This document shows positions 33,136 to 42,789 of a DNA stretch of 64,000 bases, in pieces. Location of the stretch: assembly GCF_001722335.1 (NCBI RefSeq), contig NZ_MIHA01000023.1, forward strand, positions 28,073 through 92,072, given 5' to 3'. Every line of letters begins with the position of its first letter. Position 1 is the first letter of the stretch. This DNA is from Mycolicibacterium flavescens (lineage in GTDB: Bacteria; Actinomycetota; Actinomycetes; Mycobacteriales; Mycobacteriaceae). The position numbers and the translations under genes are program-made. The notes beneath the pieces are model-generated. The model saw only the letters and a program-made list of their open reading frames with translations, was not told the origin of the DNA and ran no database searches.

Positions 33136-33717
33136 GTGACCACCGCCGAACCGGCCCAGTTCCGTGAAGCGGTGGCGGCGATGAATGCCACCACCGTGCG
33201 ACCGGAGATCGAGCTGGGCCCGATCCGCCCGCCGCAGCGGCTGGCACCGTTCAGCTACGCGCTGGGCGCCGAGGTCCGCCACCCCGAGACGGCAATCGTG
33301 CCGGAGCGCTCCGAAGGCGACGCGTTCGGCCGGCTGATCCTGCTGCACGACCCCGAGGGCGCGGAGGCCTGGGACGGCACGATGCGACTGGTCGCCTACA
33401 TCCAGGCCGACCTCGATTCCAGCGAGGCGGTCGACCCGCTGCTGCCCGAGGTCGCGTGGAGTTGGCTCGTCGACGCGCTGGCCCAGCGCGAGGAGCACGT
33501 CACCGCGCTCGGTGGGACCGTCACCGCGACCACCTCGGTGCGCTACGGCGACATCTCCGGCCCGCCGCGCGCGCATCAACTCGAGCTGCGGGCGTCGTGG
33601 ACGGCGACGACGCTGGATCTCGGGCCGCACGTCGAGGCGTTCTGCGAGGTGCTCGAGCACGCCGCCGGGCTGCCGCCGCAGGGTGTCACCGACCTGAGCT
33701 CCCGCACGCGCGCTTGA
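33136..33717 (+). CDS. DUF3000 family protein (Rv2680-like)
   Basis: 193 residues from GTG 33136. A conserved actinobacterial protein of unknown function with [12 protein letters not shown] near the N-terminus, [18 protein letters not shown] in the middle and a basic C-terminal tail after [11 protein letters not shown]. There is no signal or membrane segment. It is separated by only two bases from the RNase D-like gene, so the two are probably one operon, as in M. tuberculosis (Rv2680-Rv2681). Divergent from hemE. Confidence 0.88.
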   Translation: MTTAEPAQFREAVAAMNATTVRPEIELGPIRPPQRLAPFSYALGAEVRHPETAIVPERSEGDAFGRLILLHDPEGAEAWDGTMRLVAYIQADLDSSEAVDPLLPEVAWSWLVDALAQREEHVTALGGTVTATTSVRYGDISGPPRAHQLELRASWTATTLDLGPHVEAFCEVLEHAAGLPPQGVTDLSSRTRA

Positions 33718-33719
33718 CG

Positions 33720-35036
33720 ATGGTCGACGACGAACACGCCGACTCCCCAGAGCTGGCCACCGAAACCGGCGATCCGGCCGAACCCGAGGCCACCCCGCTG
33801 CTCGCGCCCCGCGACGGGGTGCCCGATCTGTCGATCAGCGTCAGCGAGATCCGCCGGGCCGCGGAGTTCCTGGCGTCCGGGCACGGCCCGTTCGCGGTCG
33901 ACGCCGAGCGGGCGTCGGGCTTCCGCTACTCCAACCGCGCCTACCTGATCCAGATCCGGCGTGAGGGCGCCGGCACCGTGCTGATCGACCCGGTCAGCCA
34001 CGGCGCCGATCCGGTCACCGCGCTGGCGCCGGTGGCCGAGGTGCTGGCGACCGACGAGTGGGTGCTGCACGCCGCCGACCAGGACCTGCCGTGCCTGGCC
34101 GAACTCGGTATCCGGCCGCTGCGGCTCTACGACACCGAACTGGCGGGCCGGCTGGCCGGCTACGACAAGGTCAACCTCGCCGCGATGGTCCAGCGGCTGC
34201 TGGGGCTGCAGTTGATGAAGGGTCACGGCGCCGCGGACTGGTCGCAGCGGCCGCTGCCCGACGAATGGCTCAACTACGCGGCGCTCGACGTCGAGGTGCT
34301 GATCGATCTACGCAACGCGGTCGCCGCCGTGCTCGAGGAGCAGGGCAAAACCGACTGGGCGGCACAGGAATTCGAACACCTGCGAACCTTTGAGCCCTCG
34401 CCGACCCGCCGGGACCGGTGGCGACGCACGTCGGGCATCCACAAGGTCCGCGATCCGCGGGCGCTGGCCGCGGTGCGCGAACTGTGGACCGCCCGCGACC
34501 AGATCGCCCAGCGGCGCGACATCGCGCCGGGCCGGATCCTGCCGGACTCGGCGATCGTCAACGCCGCGACCACCGACCCCGACACGATCGAGAAGCTCAC
34601 CGCGCTGCCGGTGTTCGGCGGCAACCGCCAGCGCCGCAGCGCGAAAGTGTGGCTGGACGCGCTGAACCGGGCGCGCACCACCGACGACCCGCCGAAGTCG
34701 CAGGAGCCGTCGAACGGACCCCCGCCCGCGTCAAGGTGGGCCCGGCGCAAACCTGAGGCCGCCGCTCGCCTGGAGGCCGCACGCGCCGCGCTCACCGAAG
34801 TGTCGCAACGGGTTTCGGTGCCGACCGAGAACCTCATCTCCCCCGACGTCGTGCGCCGGCTGTGCTGGGACTGGGAGCTGCGCGCCGACACCGATGACGT
34901 CGCCGCGACCGTCGACTCGTTCCTGGCCGAGGCGCGGGTGCGGCAGTGGCAGCGGGAGTTGACGGTGCCGGTGCTCGCCGAGGCGCTGCGCAACTCCGAC
35001 GAGTCCTCCGGCGAGTCCTCCGGCGGGCAGACGTGA
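33720..35036 (+). CDS. rnd: Ribonuclease D-like 3'-5' exonuclease with HRDC domain
   Basis: 438 residues. A DEDD-type exonuclease: FAVDAERASG (DxE), HAADQDLPCL (D) and NYAALDVEVLIDL (YxxxD) are visible over residues 59-185. An HRDC-like helical domain follows (about 230-300) and a second helical region reaches the C-terminus, which ends in a Ser/Gly-rich tail. It probably trims tRNA or other stable RNA. Corresponds to Rv2681. ATG 33720 is chosen as the first start after the DUF3000 stop. Confidence 0.9.
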   Translation: MVDDEHADSPELATETGDPAEPEATPLLAPRDGVPDLSISVSEIRRAAEFLASGHGPFAVDAERASGFRYSNRAYLIQIRREGAGTVLIDPVSHGADPVTALAPVAEVLATDEWVLHAADQDLPCLAELGIRPLRLYDTELAGRLAGYDKVNLAAMVQRLLGLQLMKGHGAADWSQRPLPDEWLNYAALDVEVLIDLRNAVAAVLEEQGKTDWAAQEFEHLRTFEPSPTRRDRWRRTSGIHKVRDPRALAAVRELWTARDQIAQRRDIAPGRILPDSAIVNAATTDPDTIEKLTALPVFGGNRQRRSAKVWLDALNRARTTDDPPKSQEPSNGPPPASRWARRKPEAAARLEAARAALTEVSQRVSVPTENLISPDVVRRLCWDWELRADTDDVAATVDSFLAEARVRQWQRELTVPVLAEALRNSDESSGESSGGQT

Positions 35037-35084
35037 AATGCCCTGAAAGTGGCCGAAAATAGGACACTTTGCGACTGCTCGGCG

Positions 35085-35987
35085 TCAAATGGTGACGTGG
35101 GCGAAGAAGTGGGTGAGCACCTCGTCGGGCGCCTCGAGTTGCGGCCAGTGGCCGACGCGCTCCGACAGCATCACCACGTCGGCGTTCGGAATGACCTCGG
35201 CGTAGCGCCGGGCCATATGGGCGCCCGAGTTCGGGTCGACCGGGCCGTCGATCAGGCGCATCGGCACCGCGGTCTGCCGCATGGCGCGGACCCACCGGTT
35301 GCGGTGGGTGTAGCGGTCGCCGATGAAGCGGCCCACCTTGTGCAGCACCTTCTTGCCGTCGTTGTACTCGAGGATCTCGTGGAACCGGTCCATCAGTGCG
35401 CGTGACGGTTTGGTGTCGGGCCCGAACATCTCGTTGATGGTGGATTCGAGGATCCGGCGCGACAGCGGGCTGCCCTGCAGGGGGCTGAGCATGTCGCCCA
35501 ACGAAGTTCCGGACATCAGCTTCTGCATCGTCCGCGGCGTGTAGGCCTCGTTGAACAGTCCGCCGTTGAGCCAGGTTATCGACTCGTACCGGACCGACCC
35601 GTAGCTGTGCTCACCGAATTCGCTGCGCGCCAACAACTCCTGACCCACCGAGTCGCCGAGGTCGTGGGCCAGCAGGTGACAGCGCTGCACTCCGAGGTGC
35701 TCGAGCAGCGCTTCGTGCATGTCGGCGTGGTCGGCAACGGAATAGCCGTAGGCCGGCGGTTTGGCCGAGAACCCCATCCCGATCATGTCCGGGGCGACGA
35801 CCGTGAAGCGCTCGGTCAGCGACGGCCAAATCAGCGACCAGTCCCACGAGTTGAACGGGTAGCCGTGCACCGCCAGCAGCACGGGTGCGGTGCCGAGCGC
35901 CGGCCCGTCGACCCGGTAGAAGATCTCGAACCCCAGGTAGTCGAAGTACTGCCCGGCGGCCTTCCAGCGCTGCAACTCGGCGTCCAT
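35085..35987 (-). CDS. Alpha/beta hydrolase, dehalogenase/epoxide hydrolase type
   Basis: 300 residues. The fold has an LLAVHGYPFNSWDW oxyanion segment (HGxP) and a nucleophile elbow AHDLGDS with Asp instead of Ser, as in epoxide hydrolases and haloalkane dehalogenases. A later GHWPQLEAP supplies the His. There is no signal peptide. The substrate is unknown. It is convergent with the RNase D-like gene across a 48-bp gap holding an AAAGTG/CACTTT hairpin. Confidence 0.85.
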   Translation of the reverse strand: MDAELQRWKAAGQYFDYLGFEIFYRVDGPALGTAPVLLAVHGYPFNSWDWSLIWPSLTERFTVVAPDMIGMGFSAKPPAYGYSVADHADMHEALLEHLGVQRCHLLAHDLGDSVGQELLARSEFGEHSYGSVRYESITWLNGGLFNEAYTPRTMQKLMSGTSLGDMLSPLQGSPLSRRILESTINEMFGPDTKPSRALMDRFHEILEYNDGKKVLHKVGRFIGDRYTHRNRWVRAMRQTAVPMRLIDGPVDPNSGAHMARRYAEVIPNADVVMLSERVGHWPQLEAPDEVLTHFFAHVTI

Positions 35988-36011
35988 CGCCGCAGCCTAA
36001 CCCGCGGCGAC

Positions 36012-37040
36012 TCAGCTGAACTGTCGCGCCAGAAACGGCGTCGAGTCCGGCAGCGAGGCCAGCACGGTGCCGCTGTGGTCCTGCTCGGGATACACCTTCA
36101 GCGTCACGTCTTCGCCGTTGGCGGACAGCTGCTCGGAGAACCGCAGCGTCAACTCGGGCGGGACGTCGCGATCCCGCAGACCGACGCCGAGGAAGACCGG
36201 CCGGTCGTAGCCATCGGCCGGGATGCCCATGTACGCGTCGACAGCCTCGGTGGCGCCGGGCACCGACGTCAGCGGCGCGGTGAAGAACCCCGGCACGGTC
36301 ATGTCGGCCAGCGCGGCGGGCACGACCATGTCCGGGCCCGCCTGTTTGACGATGTTCTCGACGTGGGCGGGGGTGCCGGTGGCAACGACCCCGCGGAAAT
36401 CCAGGCCCGCGCCGGCGCTGAAGTCGGTGGCCCACCGCGCGGTCGCGACGGCCGCCGCCCCGCCCTGCGACTGGCCGACGACCGCCCACTTCGGCGACAG
36501 CGCCAACCCCATCCGGTGGGCCGCGATCACCGAATCCACCACGCCGCGCGCGGTGGTCACGCTGTTGAGGTAGCTCATCAGCCCCGGCGTGCCGAGGCCG
36601 GCGTAGTCGCTGGCGACCACCGCGTAACCCTGGTCGAGCCAGTGGGTCAGGTACTCGTCGTCGCGCTCGCTGCGCGGCCGGGCCGACGGTGTGCAGTCGT
36701 CGCCGAGGCCGACGGTGCCGTGCGCCCAGGCCACTACCGGCCATCCGCCAGGGGGCGACGGCGTTCTCGGCGTGAACACCACGCCGGTGCTGACCGCCGG
36801 GCGGTCGTGCTGGTCGACCGTGGCGTACAGGATGCGGTAGGCCGCCCCCGCACCGGTCACCGACAGCGCCGGGTCCAGCGGCACCGATTCGATCAGCGCG
36901 CCGGCGCCGTGCACCGGACCGTCGTAGTGACGGGCGTCCAGACCCGACCAGTCCGCCGCGTGCGCCACACCCGGACCCGCCGCGAAACCCACGCACAGTA
37001 GCGCGGTCATCAGAATACGAACGACGGCAACGGATTTCAT
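36012..37040 (-). CDS. Secretory lipase family protein
   Basis: 342 residues. A signal peptide (MKSVAVVRILMTALLCVGFA) ends at GVAHAADW. The mature enzyme has WPVVAWAHGTVGL (oxyanion region), a WAVVGQSQGGAAA nucleophile elbow (GxSxG), and a PEQDHSGTV segment with the catalytic His. This is the pattern of the secretory lipase (LIP) family, which in mycobacteria includes exported esterases that act on host or environmental lipids. It sits directly upstream of the other hydrolase on the same strand. Confidence 0.87.
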   Translation of the reverse strand: MKSVAVVRILMTALLCVGFAAGPGVAHAADWSGLDARHYDGPVHGAGALIESVPLDPALSVTGAGAAYRILYATVDQHDRPAVSTGVVFTPRTPSPPGGWPVVAWAHGTVGLGDDCTPSARPRSERDDEYLTHWLDQGYAVVASDYAGLGTPGLMSYLNSVTTARGVVDSVIAAHRMGLALSPKWAVVGQSQGGAAAVATARWATDFSAGAGLDFRGVVATGTPAHVENIVKQAGPDMVVPAALADMTVPGFFTAPLTSVPGATEAVDAYMGIPADGYDRPVFLGVGLRDRDVPPELTLRFSEQLSANGEDVTLKVYPEQDHSGTVLASLPDSTPFLARQFS

Positions 37041-37140
37041 TGCTCGACCCTATCGTTGGCCGCCTCAGCGTCGCCGCCGGCCTCAGACGAACAGGCGCGA
37101 ACTGCCCCGGCCGGCGCGGAAATCGGCATAGCGTGAGCGG

Positions 37141-37650
37141 ATGGCGGAGCAGGACGAGACCGAGCACGAAGAGGACCGGCAGCGGTTCGCCGACCGGGTG
37201 CTGAGCTTCGCCGAGGACGCGGTGTACTGGGCGATCGCCGTCGTGCTGCTCGCCGGGTCGGTGGCCCTGCTCGTCGCGCAGGTCAACACGATCATCCGCG
37301 GCCTGGGCAACAGCCCCACCAGCGCGGTGATGCTCGAAGTGCTCGACGGGCTGCTGCTGATCTTCATCTTCGTCGAACTGCTCTACGCTGTGCGCACCTC
37401 GCTGCGCTCACACGAGATCGTCGCCGAACCGTTCCTCATCGTCGGGATCCTGGCCTGCATCAAGGAAATCGTCGTGATGTCGGTCGAGGCAGCCAAGCTG
37501 GTGCCCAACGGCCCGGAATTCGCGCGCGCCATCGTGCAGGTCGGTGTCCTGGGCGCGCTGGTGCTGATCCTGACGCTGTCGATCTTCGTGCTGCGGGTGC
37601 AGCGCCACGGCGCCAGAGACGACGCCGCCGAGGTGGCCGACGAGAACTAG
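37141..37650 (+). CDS. PsiE-like membrane protein
   Basis: 169 residues. Four hydrophobic segments (about 27-50, 63-82, 97-113 and 127-150) with the [18 protein letters not shown] and [19 protein letters not shown] stretches fit the phosphate-starvation-inducible PsiE family. The function is unknown; control by phosphate is known only in E. coli. It is convergent with dxs, and the two genes share overlapping stops at CTAG (37647-37650). Confidence 0.82.
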   Translation: MAEQDETEHEEDRQRFADRVLSFAEDAVYWAIAVVLLAGSVALLVAQVNTIIRGLGNSPTSAVMLEVLDGLLLIFIFVELLYAVRTSLRSHEIVAEPFLIVGILACIKEIVVMSVEAAKLVPNGPEFARAIVQVGVLGALVLILTLSIFVLRVQRHGARDDAAEVADEN

Positions 37651-39560
37651 TCCAGGCGTTCGCTGACTTCGGGTTCGGTGACCGCCGCCCCCTGCGCGGC
37701 GACCCAGCCGGTGATCTGGCGCGCCACCGTGCGGTCGGTCAGGCCGACCTCGGCGAGCACCTCACCGCGCGACGCCTGCGCGAAGAACTCCTGCGGCAGC
37801 CCCACATCGCGGCACGGCACGTCGATCTCCCTGCGCCGCAACGCCGCCGACACCGCCGACCCGATGCCGCCGTTGACACCGTTGTCCTCGAGCGTGACGA
37901 CCAGCCTGTGCCCGCGGGCCAGGTCGGCGATCACCTCGGGGACCGGAAGCACCCAGCGCGGGTCCACGACCGTGACGCCGATGCCCTGGTTGCGCAGCAG
38001 GTCGGCGACCGACATCGCCATCGCCGCGAACGGACCCACCGCGACGAGCAGCACGTCGTCGGACAGATTGTCGGCGGGCACGGCCAGCACGTCGACACCG
38101 TCGCGGCGTTCCAGTGCCGGGATGTCCTCGCCGACATCGCCTTTGGGAAACCGGATCGCGGTCGGCCCGTCGTTGACGTCGAGCGCTTCGCCGAGTTCCT
38201 CGCGCAGCCGGGCGCCGTCACGCGGTGCGGCGACCCGCATACCGGGCACGATGCCCAGCATCGACAGGTCCCACATGCCGTTGTGGCTGGCGCCGTCGGG
38301 ACCGGTGACGCCGGACCGGTCCAGCACCATCGTCACCGGCAGCTTGTGCAGCGCGACGTCCATCATCACCTGGTCGAACGCCCGGTTCAGGAACGTCGAG
38401 TAGATCGCGACGACCGGATGCAGCCCGCCCATCGCCAGACCGGCCGCCGAGGTCATCGCGTGCTGTTCGGCGATGCCGACGTCGAAGAACCGGTCGGGGA
38501 ACCGCTGACGGAACGCCGTGAGCCCGGTCGGACCGGGCATCGCGGCGGTGATCGCCACCACGTCGCGGCGCCGGGCGGCCTGCGCGATCAGCGCGTCGGA
38601 GAACGTCGACGTCCAGCCGGGGCCGGGCACCGTGGTGGCCAGACCGGTCTCGGGGTCGATGACGCCGCAGGCGTGCATCTGGTCGGCCTCGTCGTTCTCC
38701 GCGGGCGCGTACCCCATGCCCTTGCGGGTGACGACGTGCACGATCACCGGCATGTTGAAGCCGCGCGCGTGCCGCAGCGCCGACTCGACCGCCTGCTCGT
38801 CGTGCCCGTCGATCGGCCCGACGTACTTCAGACCCAGATCGGTGAACATCACCTGCGGCGACAGGGCGTCCTTGATGCCGGCCTTGATCGAGTGCATGCA
38901 CTGGTAGCAGAACTCGCCGATGACCGGGACCCCGCGCACCGCCTTGCGGCCCTCTTCGAGGACGCGCTCATACCCCGGCTGCAGCCGCAGGCCGGCCAGG
39001 TGCTCGGCGAACCCGCCGATCGTGGGTGCGTAGCTGCGGCCGTTGTCGTTGACGACGATCACGACCGGGCGCCGGGCGGCGGCGATGTTGTTCAGCGCCT
39101 CCCAGCACATGCCGCCGGTCAACGCGCCGTCACCGACGACGGCGACCACGTGCCGGTTGCGGTGCCCGTTCAGCTCGAAGGCCTTGGCCAGCCCGTCGGC
39201 GTAGGACAGCGCGGCGCTGGCGTGGCTGGATTCGACCCAGTCGTGCTCGCTCTCCTCGCGCGACGGATAGCCCGACAGCCCGCCCTTCTTGCGCAGGGTG
39301 TCGAACTCGTGGCTGCGCCCGGTCAGCATCTTGTGCACATAGGACTGGTGTCCGGTGTCGAAGATGATCGGGTCGTGCGGCGAGTCGAAGACGCGGTGCA
39401 GCGCCAAGCTGAGCTCGACGACCCCGAGGTTGGGGCCGAGATGCCCGCCGGTTGCAGCGACCTTGTGGATCAGAAATTCACGGATCTCGCGCGCCAGGTC
39501 GCTCAGCTGCGACTGCGTAAGGTGCTGCAGATCAGCGGGTCCGCGGATCTGTTCAAGCAT
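37647..39560 (-). CDS. dxs: 1-deoxy-D-xylulose-5-phosphate synthase
   Basis: 637 residues, full length. Condenses pyruvate and glyceraldehyde-3-phosphate with thiamine diphosphate, the first step of the MEP isoprenoid pathway. The ThDP motif [16 protein letters not shown], the [13 protein letters not shown] segment and the [18 protein letters not shown] of the pyrimidine domain are all present, and the C-terminal transketolase domain is intact. It corresponds to Rv2682c (dxs1). It supplies precursors for decaprenyl phosphate, which AftC and other envelope enzymes use. Confidence 0.96.
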   Translation of the reverse strand: MLEQIRGPADLQHLTQSQLSDLAREIREFLIHKVAATGGHLGPNLGVVELSLALHRVFDSPHDPIIFDTGHQSYVHKMLTGRSHEFDTLRKKGGLSGYPSREESEHDWVESSHASAALSYADGLAKAFELNGHRNRHVVAVVGDGALTGGMCWEALNNIAAARRPVVIVVNDNGRSYAPTIGGFAEHLAGLRLQPGYERVLEEGRKAVRGVPVIGEFCYQCMHSIKAGIKDALSPQVMFTDLGLKYVGPIDGHDEQAVESALRHARGFNMPVIVHVVTRKGMGYAPAENDEADQMHACGVIDPETGLATTVPGPGWTSTFSDALIAQAARRRDVVAITAAMPGPTGLTAFRQRFPDRFFDVGIAEQHAMTSAAGLAMGGLHPVVAIYSTFLNRAFDQVMMDVALHKLPVTMVLDRSGVTGPDGASHNGMWDLSMLGIVPGMRVAAPRDGARLREELGEALDVNDGPTAIRFPKGDVGEDIPALERRDGVDVLAVPADNLSDDVLLVAVGPFAAMAMSVADLLRNQGIGVTVVDPRWVLPVPEVIADLARGHRLVVTLEDNGVNGGIGSAVSAALRRREIDVPCRDVGLPQEFFAQASRGEVLAEVGLTDRTVARQITGWVAAQGAAVTEPEVSERLD

Positions 39561-39588
39561 TCCGTCAGTCTACGCACGCCCGTCGTAG

Positions 39589-40917
39589 TCAGTCCTGCCG
39601 AGCTTGGTAGATGTCGGGCACACCGTCGTGGTCGGCGTCGGCGGTCTCCTGCTCCCATATTGCCCGGTAGCGCCGGTTGCGCAGCCGCAACAGGACGGCC
39701 GCCAGCACCGCCGACACCAGCGATCCGGTCAGCACACCGATCTTCACGAATTCGTCACGTTCTGAACCCAGGCCGTACGCCAGGTCGCCGATGAGCAGGG
39801 ACACCGTGAACCCGATCCCGGCGAGCACCGCGATGCCGAACACGTCGATCCACCGGACCGCGTCGTCGAGGTTGGCCCTGGTGAAACCCGCCAGGAGCCG
39901 TGTCGTGAGGAAGATGCCGACGGGTTTGCCGACCACCAGCCCGAGCACGATCCCGAGCGTGATCGGATCGGACAGCGCCCGGGTGAACCCGTCGAGACCG
40001 CCGATGGCGACCCCGGCGGCGAAGAACGCGAACACCGGCACCGCCACCCCCGCCGACAGCGGGCGGATGCGGTGCTCGAACTGTTCGGCCAGGCCGGGCC
40101 CGGCGTCCGGGCCGCCGGCCGCCTCGGACCGCCGCACGGGTACCGCGAAGCCGAGCAGCACGCCCGCGACCGTCGCGTGGACACCGGATTCGTGCATGAG
40201 CACCCAGGTGGCCACCGCCAGCGGGACCAGCAGCCACCACGCCCGGATCCTGCGCTGCACGCAGAACACGAACAGCGCGAGCGGCACCAGTGTCGCCGCG
40301 AGTGCCCACACGTTGATGTCCTCGGTGTAGAACACCGCGATCACCAGCACCGCGAGCAGGTCGTCGACCACCGCCAGGGTCAGCAGGAAGATCCGCAGCG
40401 CGGCCGGCAGGTGGGTGGAGATGACGGCCAGCACCGCGACCGCGAACGCGATGTCGGTCGCCGTCGGGATCGCCCAGCCGCGGGTGGCGCCGTCGCCCAC
40501 GGGCAGGGTGACCGCGACGAAGATCAGGGCCGGCACCACCATGCCGCCGACGGCGGCGGCGATCGGCAGCACCGCGCGGGCGGGGTCTCGCAGATCACCG
40601 GCGACGAACTCGCGTTTGAGTTCGAGTCCGACGACGAAGAAGAACACCGCGAGCAGCCCGTCGGCCGCCCACGTCCCGAGCGTGAGCGTCAGGTGAAGTC
40701 CGAACGGCTCGCCGCCGACCTCCAGGTCGCGCAGCGCGAAATAGGTTTCCGACCACGGCGAGTTGGCCCAGATCAGGGCCACTGCAGCAGCGACCAGCAG
40801 CACCGCGCCGCCGACGGTTTCTTTGCGCAGGACCTCCGAGACGCGGCTGGCTTCGGCCCAGGTGCCGCGGGAGAAAAACGCCCGGGTACCGGTCCGGCGG
40901 CGCGGCTTGGCAGTCAC
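39589..40917 (-). CDS. nhaA: Na+/H+ antiporter NhaA
   Basis: 442 residues from GTG 40917. An inner-membrane electrogenic antiporter. Hallmarks are WANSPW near the N-terminus, [27 protein letters not shown] and the paired aspartates in [18 protein letters not shown] that bind Na+/H+. About 12 hydrophobic segments are present. A C-terminal tail ends in a [12 protein letters not shown] calcium-binding-like sequence. A longer frame from 40974 only adds Ser/Arg-rich residues. It is not part of the M. tuberculosis gene order at this site. Confidence 0.93.
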   Translation of the reverse strand: MTAKPRRRTGTRAFFSRGTWAEASRVSEVLRKETVGGAVLLVAAAVALIWANSPWSETYFALRDLEVGGEPFGLHLTLTLGTWAADGLLAVFFFVVGLELKREFVAGDLRDPARAVLPIAAAVGGMVVPALIFVAVTLPVGDGATRGWAIPTATDIAFAVAVLAVISTHLPAALRIFLLTLAVVDDLLAVLVIAVFYTEDINVWALAATLVPLALFVFCVQRRIRAWWLLVPLAVATWVLMHESGVHATVAGVLLGFAVPVRRSEAAGGPDAGPGLAEQFEHRIRPLSAGVAVPVFAFFAAGVAIGGLDGFTRALSDPITLGIVLGLVVGKPVGIFLTTRLLAGFTRANLDDAVRWIDVFGIAVLAGIGFTVSLLIGDLAYGLGSERDEFVKIGVLTGSLVSAVLAAVLLRLRNRRYRAIWEQETADADHDGVPDIYQARQD

Positions 40918-41023
40918 AGCGGGTCCCAACCTCCGGGTCGACGAATCAGACGCCGACCAGACTTCCCGGCACACCTGAGGGCAACCCTATTGCACGGTCG
41001 ACGGTCGCGCTGACCGTCCGGGT

Positions 41024-41503
41024 TCAGACCGCGACCCGGCGCGGTCGGTCCGAACCGGGCCAGATGTACTCCAGATCGTCGGGCACGTCGGCGAAGAACC
41101 TGCGGTAGTGGCCGGGGTCCTTGCGCACCAGCACCGACTGGTGGCTGCGGTGAAACGCCTCGTCGCCCAGCCAGAACGGCAACTCCCCCGCCGCGGCCAG
41201 TTCGTCCTGGGAGCGCGGGGTGCCGATGCCGGTGTGCGCCGTCAGATCGGTGACCATCGTCGTCGCGCAGGTGTCGGCATGCCCCAGCAGGCACCAGGCC
41301 GCGCAGATGTCGAGCCCGTAGCGGACCAGCGCCTCCTCGTAGCCCGCCCACATCGCCGCGGCCGGGTGGTGGCGCCACCCGTAGCCGGGCACGGTCAGCG
41401 CCCGCACGACCTGGATGGTCTCGACGCGCTGCTTGCCGAGCCGCTTGGGATCGAGGACGCGCGCGGTCTCGTCGAACCGCGGGCAGGGCAGAAATGTCTG
41501 CAT
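41024..41503 (-). CDS. MSMEG_6728-type pyrimidine-dimer-glycosylase-like protein
   Basis: 159 residues. The N-terminus MQTFLPCPRFDETARVLDP, then KRLGKQRVETIQVVRAL and GWRHHPAAAMWAGYEEAL match the actinobacterial MSMEG_6728 family, a branch of the pyrimidine dimer DNA glycosylase/endonuclease V superfamily (T4 DenV fold). It may recognise damaged or modified DNA, but the activity is untested to my knowledge. It is transcribed in the same direction as the methyltransferase gene upstream, with a palindromic element between them. Confidence 0.75.
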   Translation of the reverse strand: MQTFLPCPRFDETARVLDPKRLGKQRVETIQVVRALTVPGYGWRHHPAAAMWAGYEEALVRYGLDICAAWCLLGHADTCATTMVTDLTAHTGIGTPRSQDELAAAGELPFWLGDEAFHRSHQSVLVRKDPGHYRRFFADVPDDLEYIWPGSDRPRRVAV

Positions 41504-41527
41504 CCCTCGCGGAATACCCGTTCTGTG

Positions 41528-41589
41528 CGTTGACTCTGCGCTCCGGACGGGATTTCGGCCAGAAACACGGACTCACCGCAGAGTCAACG
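41528..41589. repeat. Short palindromic element, 13-bp perfect arms
   Basis: CGTTGACTCTGCG (41528-41540) is repeated as its exact reverse complement at 41577-41589 with a 36-base spacer. The right arm contains the stop codon of the TrmA-like gene. It could be a terminator or one copy of a dispersed palindromic repeat. Confidence 0.5.
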
Positions 41590-42789
41590 ACTCAAGAGCG
41601 CGATGCACTCCACGTGATGGGTCAGCGGGAACGAGTCGAACACCCGCAACTCCTCGACGTCGTAGCCGTGCCCGCGGTAGAGCCCGACGTCACGGGCGAA
41701 CGACGCGGCCTCACAGCCGATGTGGATCACCCGCGGCACCCCGGCCGCCGCGAGCAGGTCGATCACCTCGCGTCCGGCACCGGTGCGCGGCGGGTCGAGC
41801 ACCGCGACGTCGGCGCGGCGGCGGCGGCCGGTCAGCGCCCGTCGCACCGAGTCGGTGACCACCGACACACAACCCAGGTCGGCCAGCGCGGCCCGCGCTG
41901 CCCGCGCCGAGCCGCGCGAGGTGTCGACGGTGACGACCTCACCGGTGTCGCCGACCGCCTCGGCCAGTACGGCCGCGAAAACGCCTGCGCCGCCGTACAA
42001 GTCCCACGCCGTCATCCCGTCGCTCAGCTGCGCCCAGCCCGCCACCAGCTCGCTGTAGACACGCGCAGCCTCACGGTGCGCCTGCCAGAACGCGGTGACC
42101 GGCACCCGCCACGTGCGCCCGCCGACCCGCTGCACCGCCTCGTACCCGCCCTCGATCACCTGGGTGGGCGCCTTGCGCGCCTTCCTGTTCGCCGGCTGCG
42201 GACCGGACTGGACGACGTTTCGCCGACCGTCGTCGTCGAGCGCGACATGCAGCTGCGCCCCCGGCGGCCAGGTGCGCGCGTCGAGCCCGTCGAGCATTCC
42301 GGCCGGCAGTTGCGCGCAGGACAGGTCGGTGACCAGCTCGGCGCTGTGGAAGCGGTGGAATCCGGCCCGCCCGTCGGCGGTGGTGTCCAACCGCACGCGG
42401 GTGCGCCAGCCGGTGGCCGCACCGTCGCCGACCGGTTCGGCGCTGGCGGCGGATTCGTCGCGCCAGTCGTAACCGCCGAGCCGCGACAGCTGATTGGCGA
42501 CAACCTGACCCTTGAGCCGGCGCACCGCATCGGGCGTCGCGAACGCCATGTCGCAGCAGCCGGCGCCGTGCACACCGGCGATCGGGCAGATCGAGGCGAC
42601 CCGGTCGGGCGAGGGCTCGAGCACCTCGACGGTGTCGGCATGCCAGTACGATCCGCGGTCGCTGACCACCCGGGCGCGCACGGTCTCCCCCGGTAACGCG
42701 TAGCGCACGAACACCACCCGGCCCTCGTGACGGGCCACGCAGCTACCTCCATTGGCGGGCGGCCCGACGGTCAGCGTCAGCTCGGACAT
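41584..42789 (-). CDS. TrmA/RumA-family class I RNA methyltransferase (Rv2689c-like)
   Basis: 401 residues from ATG 42789. Methylates uridine C5 in tRNA or 23S rRNA with SAM. An N-terminal TRAM-like domain is followed by an Fe-S-type cysteine set (ICPIAGVHGAGCCDMAF), the SAM-binding WDLYGGAGVFAAVLAE, VAVLDPPRTGAGREV and the catalytic Cys in IHIGCEAASFARD. The upstream permease gene shares one base with it (TGATG at 42787-42791), so translation is coupled. Substrate assignment between tRNA U54 and rRNA positions is not possible from the sequence. Confidence 0.9.
   Translation of the reverse strand: MSELTLTVGPPANGGSCVARHEGRVVFVRYALPGETVRARVVSDRGSYWHADTVEVLEPSPDRVASICPIAGVHGAGCCDMAFATPDAVRRLKGQVVANQLSRLGGYDWRDESAASAEPVGDGAATGWRTRVRLDTTADGRAGFHRFHSAELVTDLSCAQLPAGMLDGLDARTWPPGAQLHVALDDDGRRNVVQSGPQPANRKARKAPTQVIEGGYEAVQRVGGRTWRVPVTAFWQAHREAARVYSELVAGWAQLSDGMTAWDLYGGAGVFAAVLAEAVGDTGEVVTVDTSRGSARAARAALADLGCVSVVTDSVRRALTGRRRRADVAVLDPPRTGAGREVIDLLAAAGVPRVIHIGCEAASFARDVGLYRGHGYDVEELRVFDSFPLTHHVECIALLSR

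Noticed and set aside
37083..37367. Minus-strand small frame overlapping the PsiE-like gene
   Set aside because: Mostly Ser/Arg-rich shadow of the PsiE-like gene; only its last ~20 residues lie outside it.
37908..39794. Long plus-strand frame opposite dxs
   Set aside because: Antisense shadow of dxs with His/Arg/Val-rich composition and no recognisable domain.
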